Shown: in pieces, positions 42,656-52,658 of the stretch
How the letters are laid out: the number at the start of each line of letters is the position of its first letter
How positions within the stretch are numbered: position 1 is the stretch's first letter
From: Acidipropionibacterium virtanenii
Lineage (GTDB): Bacteria; Actinomycetota; Actinomycetes; Propionibacteriales; Propionibacteriaceae
Length of the DNA: 64,000 nucleotides
Assembly: GCF_003325455.1 (NCBI RefSeq)
Contig: NZ_CP025198.1
Coordinates: 124,001-188,000 of the forward strand
Direction: 5' to 3'
Notes under the pieces: model-generated
What the model was told of the DNA's origin: nothing
Databases searched by the model: none
Seen by the model: only the letters and a program-made list of their open reading frames with translations
Translations under genes and position numbers: made by a program

Positions 42656-43240
42656 TCATGCCGCACCCCGCAGAGGCTCCAGCAGTACGGCCAGACGGGT
42701 CCGTCCCCGGGCGCAGCGGCTCTTGACGGTGCCCTTGGGCACCCCCAGCTGCGCAGCCGCCTCCTCCACGCTGAGCCCCTCCATGTCCACCAGCACCAGG
42801 GCGGCCCGCTGGTCGGCGTTGATACGGCCCAGCGCCTCCTCGACGGCGCCGGCCAGATCAGCGGCCTCCAGGTCCCTGGCCGGGTCCTCGTCGGTCACCA
42901 TCTTCGGATCGTGGTCGATGTTCTCCGGCAGGGCCTCGGCCCGGCGCACCTTGCTGCGCCGGATCTGGTCGAGGCACGCGTTGACGACGATGCGGTGAAG
43001 CCAGCTCGTCACCGCCGAGTCCCCGCGGAAGGAGGAGGCCCGGCGGAAGGCCGACACCATGGCGTCCTGCAGGGCATCGGCGGCGTCCTCCCGATTGCGC
43101 ATGGTGCGAAGAGCCACCGCCCACAGGCGGTCCCGATGCCGCGTGAAGAGCTCGCCGAAGGCCGTCGGGTCTCCCTCGACGTGGGACTTCAGCAAGGCGG
43201 CGTCGGACAGCTCCGGACGCGGATCATTCGGCGGATTCAT
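42656..43240 (-). CDS. sigM: ECF sigma factor, SigM type
   Basis: 194 residues. Region 2: FGELFTRHRDRLWAVALRTMRNREDAADALQDAMVSAFRRA with the DALQDA signature of -10 recognition; region 4: LPxxQRAALVLVDMEGLSVEEAAAQLGVPKGTVKSR. ATG 43240 (GGGGAG just upstream) is preferred to longer forms. Lies in the conserved order pcnA / DUF6049 / pseudokinase / sigM. In mycobacteria SigM responds to surface and redox stress, which is a likely role. Confidence 0.9.
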   Translation of the reverse strand: MNPPNDPRPELSDAALLKSHVEGDPTAFGELFTRHRDRLWAVALRTMRNREDAADALQDAMVSAFRRASSFRGDSAVTSWLHRIVVNACLDQIRRSKVRRAEALPENIDHDPKMVTDEDPARDLEAADLAGAVEEALGRINADQRAALVLVDMEGLSVEEAAAQLGVPKGTVKSRCARGRTRLAVLLEPLRGAA

Positions 43241-43316
43241 GTCTCCCCAGTGTCTACCAGAATCGGTGCGCGTGGAACAGGGAGGGTCGCGTCCTCGCGC
43301 CACCGGACGGAGAGGG

Positions 43317-45356
43317 TCACGACGTCACCCGGATCTCGGCGATCCCACCCTGGTACCGGCCCTGCGAGACCTTCGGCAGTTTCGTGAGATAGACCAGCAG
43401 ATAGCGGCTCGTCGTCGCCGAGGACGGCTTGAGGGTCACCGTCGCCGTCGCCCCCGTGCGCCCTGCGATCCGGCTCCAGCTCTTGATCGCGTTCATCGGC
43501 GCCTGCCTGGCCGAGGCCGACGCCGGCACCCACAGACCCACATCCGTGGCCCCGCCGTCGACAGTCACCTGCACGCTCGTGAATCTGTGTCGCTCGCCCA
43601 GATCGACTACCAGCCCCACCCCCGGCTTGAGCTGTCCGAGTTGCGGTGAGCCCAGGTACACCAGCGTCTTCCACGCGGTGCCCTCCTTGCCGTCCCAGGC
43701 CAGCGCGACCTGGTTCGGGTTCTCCTCGTCATTGCCGCCGTCACCCTCCGGATCGAAATCGTCGACGCTCGAGATGGCGACGGTACGAGTGGTGGCGGGT
43801 TCCCGCGAACCGGAGGACCCCTGGTCGGAATTCCTTCTCACGCCCACCACGATGAGGCTCACCAGCAGGGTGAGGACGACCAGGGCCGCCAGCCCGAACA
43901 GCCAGCGCCGCGGCGCCGGCCGGGGCTGACTGAGATTGTGGGGCACAGACGACACGGCCTGCGACCCGCGGGCGGCGGGCTCCGGGCCGGGAGCCGCGGA
44001 CGCGCGCCCGGTCGCTCCTCGACGGGCCGCCCAGGAGCTGAGATCGATGCGCGAGGGGTTGCGGCGACGTCGCGACCGCTGCGGGTCGGGGGCCGCCACA
44101 TGGGCCCACTCCCCGGCTGCCGCCTCGGGGCTCCAGTAGCCTTCCTCGTCGACGCCGAGGGGGCGGCCCGGGGTGCCGGTGCCGTCGTCCAGGGCGGAGT
44201 CGTCGAGGGTCGCATCGGTCGTGTCGAACTGGACGGTGTCGTAGTCGTCCGCGGACAACTGCCGGGTGGGATCGTCGGCTCCCAGGACCGTCGGGGTCTC
44301 GTCGTCGCTCCGGAACTGCCGTGCGGCCGGGTCCGGGCCGGAGCCCTCGCCGCCGGTGCCCACCGGGTAGCGCAGCCGCCGTTCGAGATCGGCGGCCGCG
44401 TCGGCGCTGCCCAGTACCCGGCTCAGGGCCTGGGCCACCTCGTTGGCCGTGCGGACCGGCACCTCGTCGTGTCGGGGCACCTCCGAGAGGATCTGATCGC
44501 ACAGCGTGTCCAGAGCGGGGGACACGCCGGAGCGCACCTGCCGTGGCGTCAACCATCCGTGTCGGTCCAGCGGCGCGGGGTCCAGGCCCCAACGGGTGCG
44601 GGTGGCGGTCGGCGCGGGCCGGTGCAGGGTCCCGGCAGGCCAGCGGGACACCAGGCAGGCGTACAGCAGCCGTCCCATATCGGTGACGTCGCGGGCCTCG
44701 CGCTCCGACCATGTGAGGGCCCGGTCGGAGGTCCACGGATGCAGCGCCCCCTCGATGAGCAGGCCGACGATCTTCACATTGCCGGTCGAGGTGACGATGA
44801 TGTTGTCGGGATTGAGCCGCTCGTGGAAAATGCCCTGGGCGTGCAGAGGGGCCAGGGCGTCGGCCAGTTCCCGGACGATCCAGGCGGCCTCCAGAGCCGA
44901 CAGCGGCCCTGAGGCGAGCAGCTCCTCGATGGAGCGGCCGGGAGCGTACTCGCACACCACGAAGCTGCCCGGGTCCTCCGGCCCCGCCTCCACGGCGTCC
45001 AGAACCCGCAGGAACCGGGAATCGGTGGCGATCGCGGCCCGTCTGGCCGCCGACAGCACCTCGAGGGTGTGACGTCCGTCGGCAGCCATGATGTGCACCA
45101 GCACGGGACGGTGGAGGACGAGGTCGAAGGCCCGCCAGGTGAGGGTGCCCAACGGCTGGCCGAGCTTCTGCTCCAACCGGAAGCGTCCGCCCAGCTCGGT
45201 GCCGGCCGGGATCGGGGGCAGGACGTCCTCATCGGCCGGGGACGGGCGCTCCGACCACAGGTTCGACCGGGTCTCCTCAGCCTCGTCGTCGGGGTACTCG
45301 GACTCGATGGACGGTGCGCCCGGATGCTGCCAGTCGTCGAACGCGCTGTCCACCAT
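43317..45356 (-). CDS. Membrane-anchored pseudokinase (MurJ-partner type)
   Basis: 679 residues. An acidic N-terminus, then a protein-kinase fold in which the catalytic residues have gone: FHERLNPDNIIV in place of HRDLKPxN and KIVGLLIEG in place of DFG; there is no proper glycine loop. About 200 residues of disordered acidic linker follow, then one membrane helix (FGLAALVVLTLLVSLIVVGV) and an extracellular F5/8-type beta domain (AWDGKEGTAWKTLVYLGS...). In mycobacteria this domain set is fused to MurJ and binds FhaA; here no MurJ precedes it. ATG 45356 or GTG 45353 are both possible starts. Confidence 0.85.
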   Translation of the reverse strand: MVDSAFDDWQHPGAPSIESEYPDDEAEETRSNLWSERPSPADEDVLPPIPAGTELGGRFRLEQKLGQPLGTLTWRAFDLVLHRPVLVHIMAADGRHTLEVLSAARRAAIATDSRFLRVLDAVEAGPEDPGSFVVCEYAPGRSIEELLASGPLSALEAAWIVRELADALAPLHAQGIFHERLNPDNIIVTSTGNVKIVGLLIEGALHPWTSDRALTWSEREARDVTDMGRLLYACLVSRWPAGTLHRPAPTATRTRWGLDPAPLDRHGWLTPRQVRSGVSPALDTLCDQILSEVPRHDEVPVRTANEVAQALSRVLGSADAAADLERRLRYPVGTGGEGSGPDPAARQFRSDDETPTVLGADDPTRQLSADDYDTVQFDTTDATLDDSALDDGTGTPGRPLGVDEEGYWSPEAAAGEWAHVAAPDPQRSRRRRNPSRIDLSSWAARRGATGRASAAPGPEPAARGSQAVSSVPHNLSQPRPAPRRWLFGLAALVVLTLLVSLIVVGVRRNSDQGSSGSREPATTRTVAISSVDDFDPEGDGGNDEENPNQVALAWDGKEGTAWKTLVYLGSPQLGQLKPGVGLVVDLGERHRFTSVQVTVDGGATDVGLWVPASASARQAPMNAIKSWSRIAGRTGATATVTLKPSSATTSRYLLVYLTKLPKVSQGRYQGGIAEIRVTS

Positions 45357-45481
45357 CACCTCCCGATCCGAGCTCCACCCGCGAGATCCGACCGTGAACG
45401 GTTCGCGGCCATGCCTGTTCCAAGTCTGCCGTGACCCGGCCGACAACGGAATCAGGCTCACCGAAAGGCAGGAGGACGGGC

Positions 45482-47572
45482 TCAGCTCGGGTCGCGGTCG
45501 GCGCCGTCGTCGGCCTCCCCGGTGACCCCGGCCTCCCCGGTGGCCGCACCGGCCTTCCCGGTGATCCCGTCGCCCGTACCGCCATTGCGACGGCGCACCT
45601 GGCGGACCCTCAGCAGGGTCGCCCCCAGGACCACCGCACCCGAGACGATGATGATGATCCACCCGATGTCGTCCATCCGGGTGGCCCGGATCACGAAGGT
45701 GGTCGACGGGCCGAGTTCGCGGCCCGACGGGGTGGTCAGCTGGGCGGTCATCTCGACGATCCCGTTCGAGCTGGCCCTCGGGGCGAATCTGATGGTCTGG
45801 GACTCCTTGGGCCGGATCGTCACCACCGAGGTGTCGGGGATCCCGATGCGCTGCGGGTTGGCCGAGGTGAAGGTCACCTTCACCTTGACCGTCTCGGTGA
45901 GGTTGTTGGTGACCGTCAGGGGGAAGTCGTTGCTGGACGAGGACATCACGAAGCTCGCGGCCGAGTGCAGCTGCACCCCGGATCCGCCGAGCAGGTCGGT
46001 GGCCGGGGCCATGGCGTCGCGCAGCCAGGCGGACCGCCGGTCGGCGGCCAGCGAGAGGCTCAGCGAGCGTGACAGGATCCGGGCGGTCTGCAGTTCCGCG
46101 ACGGCTCCGTTGCCCAGTACATTGCCCCAGTCGGCCGCGTCCGAGGCCGCTGTGATCTGCGTGGTCCACCAGTCCCCCGTCAGCGCGGTGGCGGTGCTGC
46201 TGTGCGCGGGCAGCGGGGCCGTGGTGGCGGTGGCCGAGGCGATGGCGGAGCCGAGGTCGGTCAGCGTCAGCCACGACGTCGAGGTGCCCAGCGGGGCGGT
46301 GGCGTCGAGCTGGGCGGTGTCGCCGACCAGGGTCACTGCGGGCAGGTTCTCGCGGGACATCAACAGGGTCTGCGCCAGCAGCCTGCCGCGCAGCTGCCCG
46401 GCGCTGGTCTGGTGGTCGGGCCCGCCTGCCAGCAAGGAGTGGGACAGGCCGATGACAGTGGCCCCGTTCTGGCGGTGCGCCGGACCGGCGGGCGCGGCGG
46501 CGGTGAGCACCAGGGAGGGTTTGAGCATCGTGGTGATGAGGTTCAGGCTGGGCCGGTCCAGGGCGCCCGCCTCATCGGTGACGGCCAGCGGCAGCGAGCG
46601 GGCCGGGTTCTTGACGTCCAGGGCCTTCACCGAGCGGGAGATGACGGTCGAGTGGCCGGTCCGGGCGGCGGCGACGACGTCGGCGTCGCCGTAGGGCAGC
46701 CGGTAGATGCGCCCGCTGGTCAGCAGCGGGGTGAGCTTGGCCAGCCACGCCCTGGCCGCACCGGTGCCGGTTCCTGTGATGCCGTTGACGGTGTAACCGG
46801 CGGCCATGGCGGTGGCCTCGTCGACCAGTGCCGGATCCACCAGGACCGTCGACCTCCGGCTGGCCGCCTCATCGATGAGACGATCCAGACGACCGGTGAA
46901 CTCCTCTGCCAGGTGGTCGTCGGTGAAGGTGCCGTCGAGCCGGACCGAGGGGGCCGATGACAGGGTGATCACAGGCGCCAGCCGGGCCTTCGTCGAGGCA
47001 CCCGAGACGACGGTGAAGGCGCGCGCCCGCCCGACGGTCATCCGGGAGTGCCCGGCCGGGGTCGCCTGGATATGGACGCCGATGAGGTATGCGGCGTCGG
47101 TGCTCGTCAGACCCATGGCCGACGCGGTGCCGCTCACCGTGAAGTTGGCCTTCTCTCCCGGTTTGAAGACCGTGGTCCCGTCGGGATCGGTGATGTTGGC
47201 GATGCTCCTGCCTCCCGGCTCGTGGAACCACCGTTCACCGACCGGCACGGTCGGTGGGGACACCGCCAGGGAGCCCAGCGAGTCGGTGTCGGAGATGGGA
47301 TCGCGGGAGCGCCAGAAGGAGGCCTGCACCCAGCTCATCGCCACCGAGGAGGTGTTGCGGACGGTGCCTGTGATGGTGATGGTGCCCTTGGCGTCGACGG
47401 TCGCCGGGCTGACGCCGGTGAGGGTGATCCCCACCGAGGGCTCGGCGGCATGGGCGGGCGCGACCCCGCAGAAGGCACCCACCACCCCCAGCAGCATCGT
47501 CAACAGGGCCGCCAGAACGTGCGCAGGCGCCGACCGGGAAGCACGGGCGGTCTGGGAAGGCACGGCGACCAT
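45482..47572 (-). CDS. DUF6049 secreted membrane protein
   Basis: 696 residues. An N-terminal signal peptide (ending PAHAAEP, about residue 42), a large extracytoplasmic part with beta-rich ends (GITLTGVSPATV..., and near the C-terminus FPLTVTNNLTETVKVKVTF) and a C-terminal membrane helix (IGWIIIIVSGAVVLGATLL) with a basic then Gly/Thr tail. Homologues (Rv3909-like) always sit before murJ and sigM and probably act in wall growth; the function is not known. The start ATG 47572 lacks a ribosome site and may be leaderless. Confidence 0.82.
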   Translation of the reverse strand: MVAVPSQTARASRSAPAHVLAALLTMLLGVVGAFCGVAPAHAAEPSVGITLTGVSPATVDAKGTITITGTVRNTSSVAMSWVQASFWRSRDPISDTDSLGSLAVSPPTVPVGERWFHEPGGRSIANITDPDGTTVFKPGEKANFTVSGTASAMGLTSTDAAYLIGVHIQATPAGHSRMTVGRARAFTVVSGASTKARLAPVITLSSAPSVRLDGTFTDDHLAEEFTGRLDRLIDEAASRRSTVLVDPALVDEATAMAAGYTVNGITGTGTGAARAWLAKLTPLLTSGRIYRLPYGDADVVAAARTGHSTVISRSVKALDVKNPARSLPLAVTDEAGALDRPSLNLITTMLKPSLVLTAAAPAGPAHRQNGATVIGLSHSLLAGGPDHQTSAGQLRGRLLAQTLLMSRENLPAVTLVGDTAQLDATAPLGTSTSWLTLTDLGSAIASATATTAPLPAHSSTATALTGDWWTTQITAASDAADWGNVLGNGAVAELQTARILSRSLSLSLAADRRSAWLRDAMAPATDLLGGSGVQLHSAASFVMSSSSNDFPLTVTNNLTETVKVKVTFTSANPQRIGIPDTSVVTIRPKESQTIRFAPRASSNGIVEMTAQLTTPSGRELGPSTTFVIRATRMDDIGWIIIIVSGAVVLGATLLRVRQVRRRNGGTGDGITGKAGAATGEAGVTGEADDGADRDPS

Positions 47573-47580
47573 CCTAGGGA

Positions 47581-48864
47581 CTACGCCTGTGACCGGCGGT
47601 CCGGGTGCGGCGGGAGGGGTGTACCGGGCGGGGCGATGATGTAGACCACCCCGCGCGAGCCGTTCAACCACACCCTCTCGAACTGGTCCCGACGGTAGAC
47701 CGTGCGCACGTGCTCGTCGGAGGGCTCCTCGTGGCTTGCCGGATCGTTGACGATGACGTCGCCGCTCGCGGTGAAGCCGGTGACCAGCATTAGGTGGCCG
47801 TCGGTGGAGTAGCCGGCCCCGTCCAGCTCGGCGGCCCGGAAGCTCGCTGAGACCACCACCGGGATGCCGGCGACGATGAACTCCTCCAGGGCGCGCAGAT
47901 CCGGCAGGCGGGTGACGAAGGCCTCCAGTCCGTGGGCGGCCGCGTGGGCCGCCGAGAAGGCCCAGTTCCCGGCCCCGCGGTATGCGTGGTCCCAGGTGCC
48001 GCGGGCCGTCTGCGGGACGACGGCGTCGACGGGATCGATGACGCCGTGGTAACCCATCGCCATCGCCACCGAGGTCGGCGAGCACCACGATTCGCCACCG
48101 CCTCCGTACTGTGGGGAAACTCCCCGGTGAACCATCTGGGAGAGCGGCCGGACGGCCAGTTCCAGGCCCGCGGCGGGCCCTGCGGGGCTGGTGGGGTCCG
48201 TGGAGCCGGCGGGGCCGGTGTCGCCGGGAGCCTCGACGGGCGCGTCGCGAGGAAGCGAAGTGGCTGCAGCGCCCAGGAGGGTGATCGCGGGGCGTTCGGG
48301 AGCACCTCGCGGATACAGCAGGACCGCGCGTAGCCGGTAAGCCGTGACGGCCCGGCCCTCGGCGGCGAAGAGGGTGTCGGTGTCGACGCGGGCGTTCTGG
48401 TCTGCCTGACCGTCGACGCCGGCGCGGTGGATCGCGCCGCCCTGGTCGGGGTCACGAGGGTTCGGCAGCTCCTGGCACCAGCGGGCCATGGTGAACCAGC
48501 GGCTCGGGCAGGACGGTTCGAGGGCGGTGCGCTCGGCCGCCACGGTGCCGGTGGTCTCCGTCTGCCGCGTCGTGACCTGGATCTGCACCTCGATCCAGGA
48601 ATGGCCGGGGGTGGTGGCGTTGAAGGAGACGATCACCTCCTGGGAGGCGAAGGGCGGTCGGTGCCATGGCGAGGTCCATGTGGTCGTCTCGTAGCGGACC
48701 GGCGGACTCTGGCCGCGAACCACCGAGCCGTCGGTCTCGTCGACGAAGGGATCTGAGAAGTCGCGCGGGCCGGTGGAATCCCATCGGCCCGCGCAGAAGG
48801 CCTCCCACCCCTGCCGGGGGTGGGCCGCCCAGGCGTGGAACTCGGTCAGCCGGCTGGATGTCAC
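47581..48864 (-). CDS. C39-family cysteine peptidase
   Basis: 427 residues without a signal peptide. The C-terminal half is a Peptidase_C39_2 domain: Cys261 in GGGESWCSPTSVAMAM, His357 in TDGHLMLVTGF and Asp374 in IVNDPAS, the papain-like triad. The N-terminal half (about 240 residues) is a beta-rich unknown domain with several Trp. It ends nine bases before DUF6049 starts, so they could be cotranscribed. The GTG start 48864 has a poor ribosome site. Role unclear; it may cleave a peptide substrate at or in the cell. Confidence 0.82.
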   Translation of the reverse strand: MTSSRLTEFHAWAAHPRQGWEAFCAGRWDSTGPRDFSDPFVDETDGSVVRGQSPPVRYETTTWTSPWHRPPFASQEVIVSFNATTPGHSWIEVQIQVTTRQTETTGTVAAERTALEPSCPSRWFTMARWCQELPNPRDPDQGGAIHRAGVDGQADQNARVDTDTLFAAEGRAVTAYRLRAVLLYPRGAPERPAITLLGAAATSLPRDAPVEAPGDTGPAGSTDPTSPAGPAAGLELAVRPLSQMVHRGVSPQYGGGGESWCSPTSVAMAMGYHGVIDPVDAVVPQTARGTWDHAYRGAGNWAFSAAHAAAHGLEAFVTRLPDLRALEEFIVAGIPVVVSASFRAAELDGAGYSTDGHLMLVTGFTASGDVIVNDPASHEEPSDEHVRTVYRRDQFERVWLNGSRGVVYIIAPPGTPLPPHPDRRSQA

Positions 48865-48946
48865 CTGGCCGATTCTTGCAGTCGATGGGCGGAGATCTCG
48901 GGTCTGAGCTCTTTCGGGGCGGTCGATCGGCGGTTACGGTGGCGCC

Positions 48947-49873
48947 ATGCGCGCCCAGCAGTACAGCCGCTTCGGCGGCAGTGAGGTCCTTGAACTCGTC
49001 GACGACCGGCCCGTCCCGAAGACGCCGCCGGGCTACGCCCTGGTGAGGGTGAGAGCGGCCGGGGTCAATCCGGTCGACTGGAAGGTGATGGCCGGGGGAC
49101 TCGACCCGATCTACGACTCCGTGTTCCCGGTGGTTCCGGGCTGGGATGTCGCCGGGGTCATCGAGCAGCTGGGCGCCGACGTTCCCGGATACGAGGTCGG
49201 TGATGAGGTGCTGGCCTATGCCCGCACCGCCTGGATCCATCACGGCACCTTCGCCGAACTGGTCCCGGTGCCCCTGGAGGCCCTGGCCCACAAGCCCGCC
49301 GAGCTGGACTGGGACCAGGCCGGTGCGTTGCCGCTGGCCGGGCTCACCGCCTACCAGACCCTCACCCGGCTGGGCACGGAAGCCGGCCAGACCGTGCTCA
49401 TCCACAACGCCTCGGGCGGCGTCGGGTCCTTCGCCGTCCAGATCGCCCAGCACCTGGGCGCCCAGGTGATCGGCACGGCGTCCGAGCGCAACCACGAGCG
49501 CCTCAAGGCCCTCGGCGCCACCCCGGTGGCCTACGGCGAGGGGCTGGCCGAGCGGGTGCGCGAGATCGCGCCCGGCGGGGTGGACGTCGTGCTCGATCTG
49601 ATCGGCGGGGTGCTGGATGTGACCAGGGAGGTGCTCACCCCGGGCGGGGCGCACGGCTCGATCGCCGACCCCGCCGTCGCCTCCGAGGGCGGCCTGTACG
49701 CATGGGTGCGCCCCTCCGGCACTCAGACCAACGAACTGGCCGGTCTGGCGGTCACCGGCGAGCTGCACGCCGACATCGCCGCGACATACCCGCTGGCCGA
49801 GCTGCCCGAGGCCTTCGAGGAGTCGAGGACGGGCCACATCCAAGGCAAGATCGTCATCCACCCCGACGAGTGA
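48947..49873 (+). CDS. Quinone-oxidoreductase-like MDR dehydrogenase
   Basis: 308 residues, NADP-dependent medium-chain reductase without zinc. GROES-like N-terminus (AAGVNPVDWKV, then PVVPGWDVAGVIEQLG), and nucleotide motif IHNASGGVGSFAVQIAQHLGA (AxxGGVG form of the QOR subgroup). Substrate unknown, probably a quinone or enone. ATG 48947 with GGTGG before; single gene. Confidence 0.9.
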   Translation: MRAQQYSRFGGSEVLELVDDRPVPKTPPGYALVRVRAAGVNPVDWKVMAGGLDPIYDSVFPVVPGWDVAGVIEQLGADVPGYEVGDEVLAYARTAWIHHGTFAELVPVPLEALAHKPAELDWDQAGALPLAGLTAYQTLTRLGTEAGQTVLIHNASGGVGSFAVQIAQHLGAQVIGTASERNHERLKALGATPVAYGEGLAERVREIAPGGVDVVLDLIGGVLDVTREVLTPGGAHGSIADPAVASEGGLYAWVRPSGTQTNELAGLAVTGELHADIAATYPLAELPEAFEESRTGHIQGKIVIHPDE

Positions 49874-49944
49874 CGCCCGACGGCCAGCCCTTGAACGAGC
49901 GAGCCGGGGACCCGGGATGAGACGATCCGGGGTCCCCTGCGATC

Positions 49945-50961
49945 TCAGCCGACGGAGACCGGTTGCTTCTCGGCGGGAGCCGCCCCGGTCGCGCCGGCGA
50001 TCTTCCTGCGATCATCGTGACGGCGCCACCAGGAGGCCAGCACCGATCCGGAGATGTTGTGCCAGACACTGAAGAAGGTCGAGGGGATCGCGACGATCGG
50101 GTTGGCGGCGAAGGCCTGCAGCGCCAGCGTCGCCCCCAGACCCGAGTCCTGCATGCCGACCTCGAAGGTGATGGCCTTCTGCTGGGCGTAGCCGAAGCCC
50201 TTCGGGTAGACGCGGTACATCAGCCGGCTGAACAGGTAGCCCAGACCGTAACCGGAGAGATTGTGCAGGATCACCACGGGCAGCGCCAGGGCGGTGGCCG
50301 CGCTGAACAGGACGGCGTGGTTGGCCGAGACCACGGCGCCGATGATCACGAGGATCGCCAGCTGGGAGACGGCCGGCATGACGGTCCGCACGCCGTCCAC
50401 CTTGTGGCCGAAGAGGGTGTGCACGGTCACGCCCAGCACCAGGGGGATCAGGACGACCTGCAGAGCGGTCATGAACAGCTTCCCGGTGGGGATGGAGACG
50501 TACTGGCTGGCCAGCAGGCTCATCAGCAGCGGCACCATGAGCGGTGCCAGCAGGGTGGAGACCAGTCCGATCGAGACGTCGAGGGCCACGTCGCCGCGCG
50601 ACAGGAAGGACATCACGTTCGACGAGGTGCCCGAGGGGCAGCAGCCGACCAGGATCACGCCGACCGCCAGCATCCCGTCGAGGTGGAAGATCCAGCAGAG
50701 CAGCACCGCCAGCAGCGGCATGATCACGTAGTGGGCGACAGTGCCGACAATGACCATCAGCGGCATCTTCACGAGGCGCTTGAAGTCGCCCAGGCTGAGT
50801 GTCATCCCCATCCCGAAGAGGATGACGGACAGGAAGATGTTGGTGTACGACTTCGCCCAGACCCCGGCCTGGGGAATGAGGTAGGTGAATGCGGCCCATA
50901 CCACGACCACGGCTGTGAACCATTTCGTCAGCCATGACCCGAACTGCTGGATCCTCGACAT
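49945..50961 (-). CDS. Bile acid:sodium symporter (BASS) family transporter
   Basis: 338 residues, about nine to ten helices. Characteristic VGCCPSGTSSNVMSFLSRGDVALDVS with the sodium-site GT/S and the crossover motif; then FEVGMQDSGLGATLALQAF. Family members take up bile acids, pantothenate or other organic anions with sodium; which one is not predictable. ATG 50961 with AGGAGG eight bases away. Single gene. Confidence 0.9.
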   Translation of the reverse strand: MSRIQQFGSWLTKWFTAVVVVWAAFTYLIPQAGVWAKSYTNIFLSVILFGMGMTLSLGDFKRLVKMPLMVIVGTVAHYVIMPLLAVLLCWIFHLDGMLAVGVILVGCCPSGTSSNVMSFLSRGDVALDVSIGLVSTLLAPLMVPLLMSLLASQYVSIPTGKLFMTALQVVLIPLVLGVTVHTLFGHKVDGVRTVMPAVSQLAILVIIGAVVSANHAVLFSAATALALPVVILHNLSGYGLGYLFSRLMYRVYPKGFGYAQQKAITFEVGMQDSGLGATLALQAFAANPIVAIPSTFFSVWHNISGSVLASWWRRHDDRRKIAGATGAAPAEKQPVSVG

Positions 50962-51120
50962 CGGCTGAGCCTCCTGTGAGCCCGTCGCCGCAGTCGCCGG
51001 CGTCGGGGAGGCCACTCCGGCGAGCCGTCTGCCCGTCCGCCTCGACGCACAGATTAAGACGTCGTCCCAATCCTCGGTACACATGTCCGGATCATGAACA
51101 CGAGCTCCGGCCGCCTGACC

Positions 51121-52638
51121 TCACCTGAACCGGCGCAGCGCCCGGACCCCGCCGGTGAGCAGGCCTGCCCAGGCACGGTGGCCCAGGGCGGCCGGGCCCG
51201 CGATCGGGATGAGCCGCTGGGCGGCCACGGTCTGCGCCTCGGTGTACTTGAGGATCCCCTCATCCCCGTGCCGGCGTCCCAGCCCTGACGCCTTGAACCC
51301 GCCCATCGGGGCGTCGTGGGAGGCCCATGCCGCCCCGTACCCCTCATTGATGTTCACGGTCCCGCTGTGCAGCCGGCGGGCCGCCCAGCCGCCACGTCTC
51401 CGCGACCACACGCTCGCGTTCAGGCCGTACTCCGAGTCGTCGGCGGCGTCCACCGCCTCCTCGTCCGACGCCGCCCGGTACAGGCTCACCACCGGGCCGA
51501 AGGTCTCCTCGTCGTGGACCCTCATGCCCGGGACGACGTTGCTCAGCACGGTCGGTTCGTAGAAGTACGGGCCAAGGTCGGGGCGCGGACGCCCCCCGGC
51601 CAGTACCGTCGCTCCCTTGGCCCGCGCGTCGTCGACGGCCTCGACGGCCTTCCTGAGCTGCCCGGCCCCGGCCAGCGACCCCATGTCGGCGTCCCACCCG
51701 GTGCCCGCAGCCAGCCGCAGGGCCCGCGTCCGCGCCACGAAGCGGGTCACGAAGGGTTCCCAGACCGACTCGTGGACGTAGATCCGTTCCATGCTGATGC
51801 ACAGCTGGCCGGAATTGGCGAAACAGGCGTGAACCGCGCCGGGCACCGCCCGGGACAGGTCGGCGTCGGCCAGGACCAGGAGCGGATTCTTGCCGCCGAG
51901 CTCGGCCGAGAAGCCGATCAGCCGCTCGGCGCAGCGAGCGGCGAGTTCCCTGCCGGTGGCGGTGGAGCCGGTGAACATGAGGAAGTCGGAGCGCTCGACG
52001 ATCGGGGCACCGATGCGGCGTCCCGGCCCCACGGCGATCTGCATGAGCTCGGTCGGCAGCCCGGCCTCGCGCAGCAGACTCAGCGCCGCAGCGGCGGTCA
52101 GCGGGGTCTGCGAGTCCGGCTTGAGGATCACCGCGTTGCCCGCCATCAGGGCCGGCACGGCATCGCCGATGGGCAGCGTCAGCGGATAGTTCCACGGGGT
52201 GATGACGCCGACCACGCCCTTGGGCAGATGCCTCTCGACGGTCCTGGTGAGCACCGGGAAGGCTCCCGGACGGCGTCTTTCCCGCAGCAGGGCCGGTCCT
52301 CGGCGGGCCACGTGATGGGTCCACAGCACGGTGTCGGCGAACTCCTCCATGGCGCTGGCACGGTTCTTGCCGGTCTCCAGACCGATGAGATCCAGCAGGT
52401 CGTCGCGATGATCGATCAGCAGTCCGGCGAAGCGCTCCAGGATCCGGGCGCGGTCGCGCAGCGAGGTGGTCTCCCAGGCCTTCTGGGCGGCCGACGCCGT
52501 GGTGAAGGCCCGATCCAGGGCCGCGCTCCCGGTCAGCGGGACCTCGCCCACCGGCTCCTGGTCGAAGGGGCTGAGGATCCGGCTGCGCGGGGCGCCGGGA
52601 TCGGCCGTCACCGCGTCTGCGAGGTCGTACACCGTCAT
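51121..52638 (-). CDS. Aldehyde dehydrogenase (succinate-semialdehyde type)
   Basis: 505 residues. Catalytic Glu in ELGGKNPLLV and Cys in FANSGQLCISMERI, NAD site FTGSTATGRELA, and TPWNYPLTLPIGDAV with the structural Asn. GabD2-like in motif pattern: oxidises succinate semialdehyde or a similar aldehyde. The start ATG 52638 has GGAAGGGGA directly ahead. It ends without overlap with the BASS gene, and pcnA is 20 bases upstream, so cotranscription with pcnA is likely. Confidence 0.92.
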   Translation of the reverse strand: MTVYDLADAVTADPGAPRSRILSPFDQEPVGEVPLTGSAALDRAFTTASAAQKAWETTSLRDRARILERFAGLLIDHRDDLLDLIGLETGKNRASAMEEFADTVLWTHHVARRGPALLRERRRPGAFPVLTRTVERHLPKGVVGVITPWNYPLTLPIGDAVPALMAGNAVILKPDSQTPLTAAAALSLLREAGLPTELMQIAVGPGRRIGAPIVERSDFLMFTGSTATGRELAARCAERLIGFSAELGGKNPLLVLADADLSRAVPGAVHACFANSGQLCISMERIYVHESVWEPFVTRFVARTRALRLAAGTGWDADMGSLAGAGQLRKAVEAVDDARAKGATVLAGGRPRPDLGPYFYEPTVLSNVVPGMRVHDEETFGPVVSLYRAASDEEAVDAADDSEYGLNASVWSRRRGGWAARRLHSGTVNINEGYGAAWASHDAPMGGFKASGLGRRHGDEGILKYTEAQTVAAQRLIPIAGPAALGHRAWAGLLTGGVRALRRFR

Positions 52639-52658
52639 TCCCCTTCCGGCCGGAACGA

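Noticed and set aside
43317-46274. 985-codon minus-strand ORF covering pseudokinase and part of DUF6049
   Set aside because: The N-terminal ~300 codons are an out-of-frame reading of DUF6049; the real pseudokinase starts at 45356, after a ribosome site.
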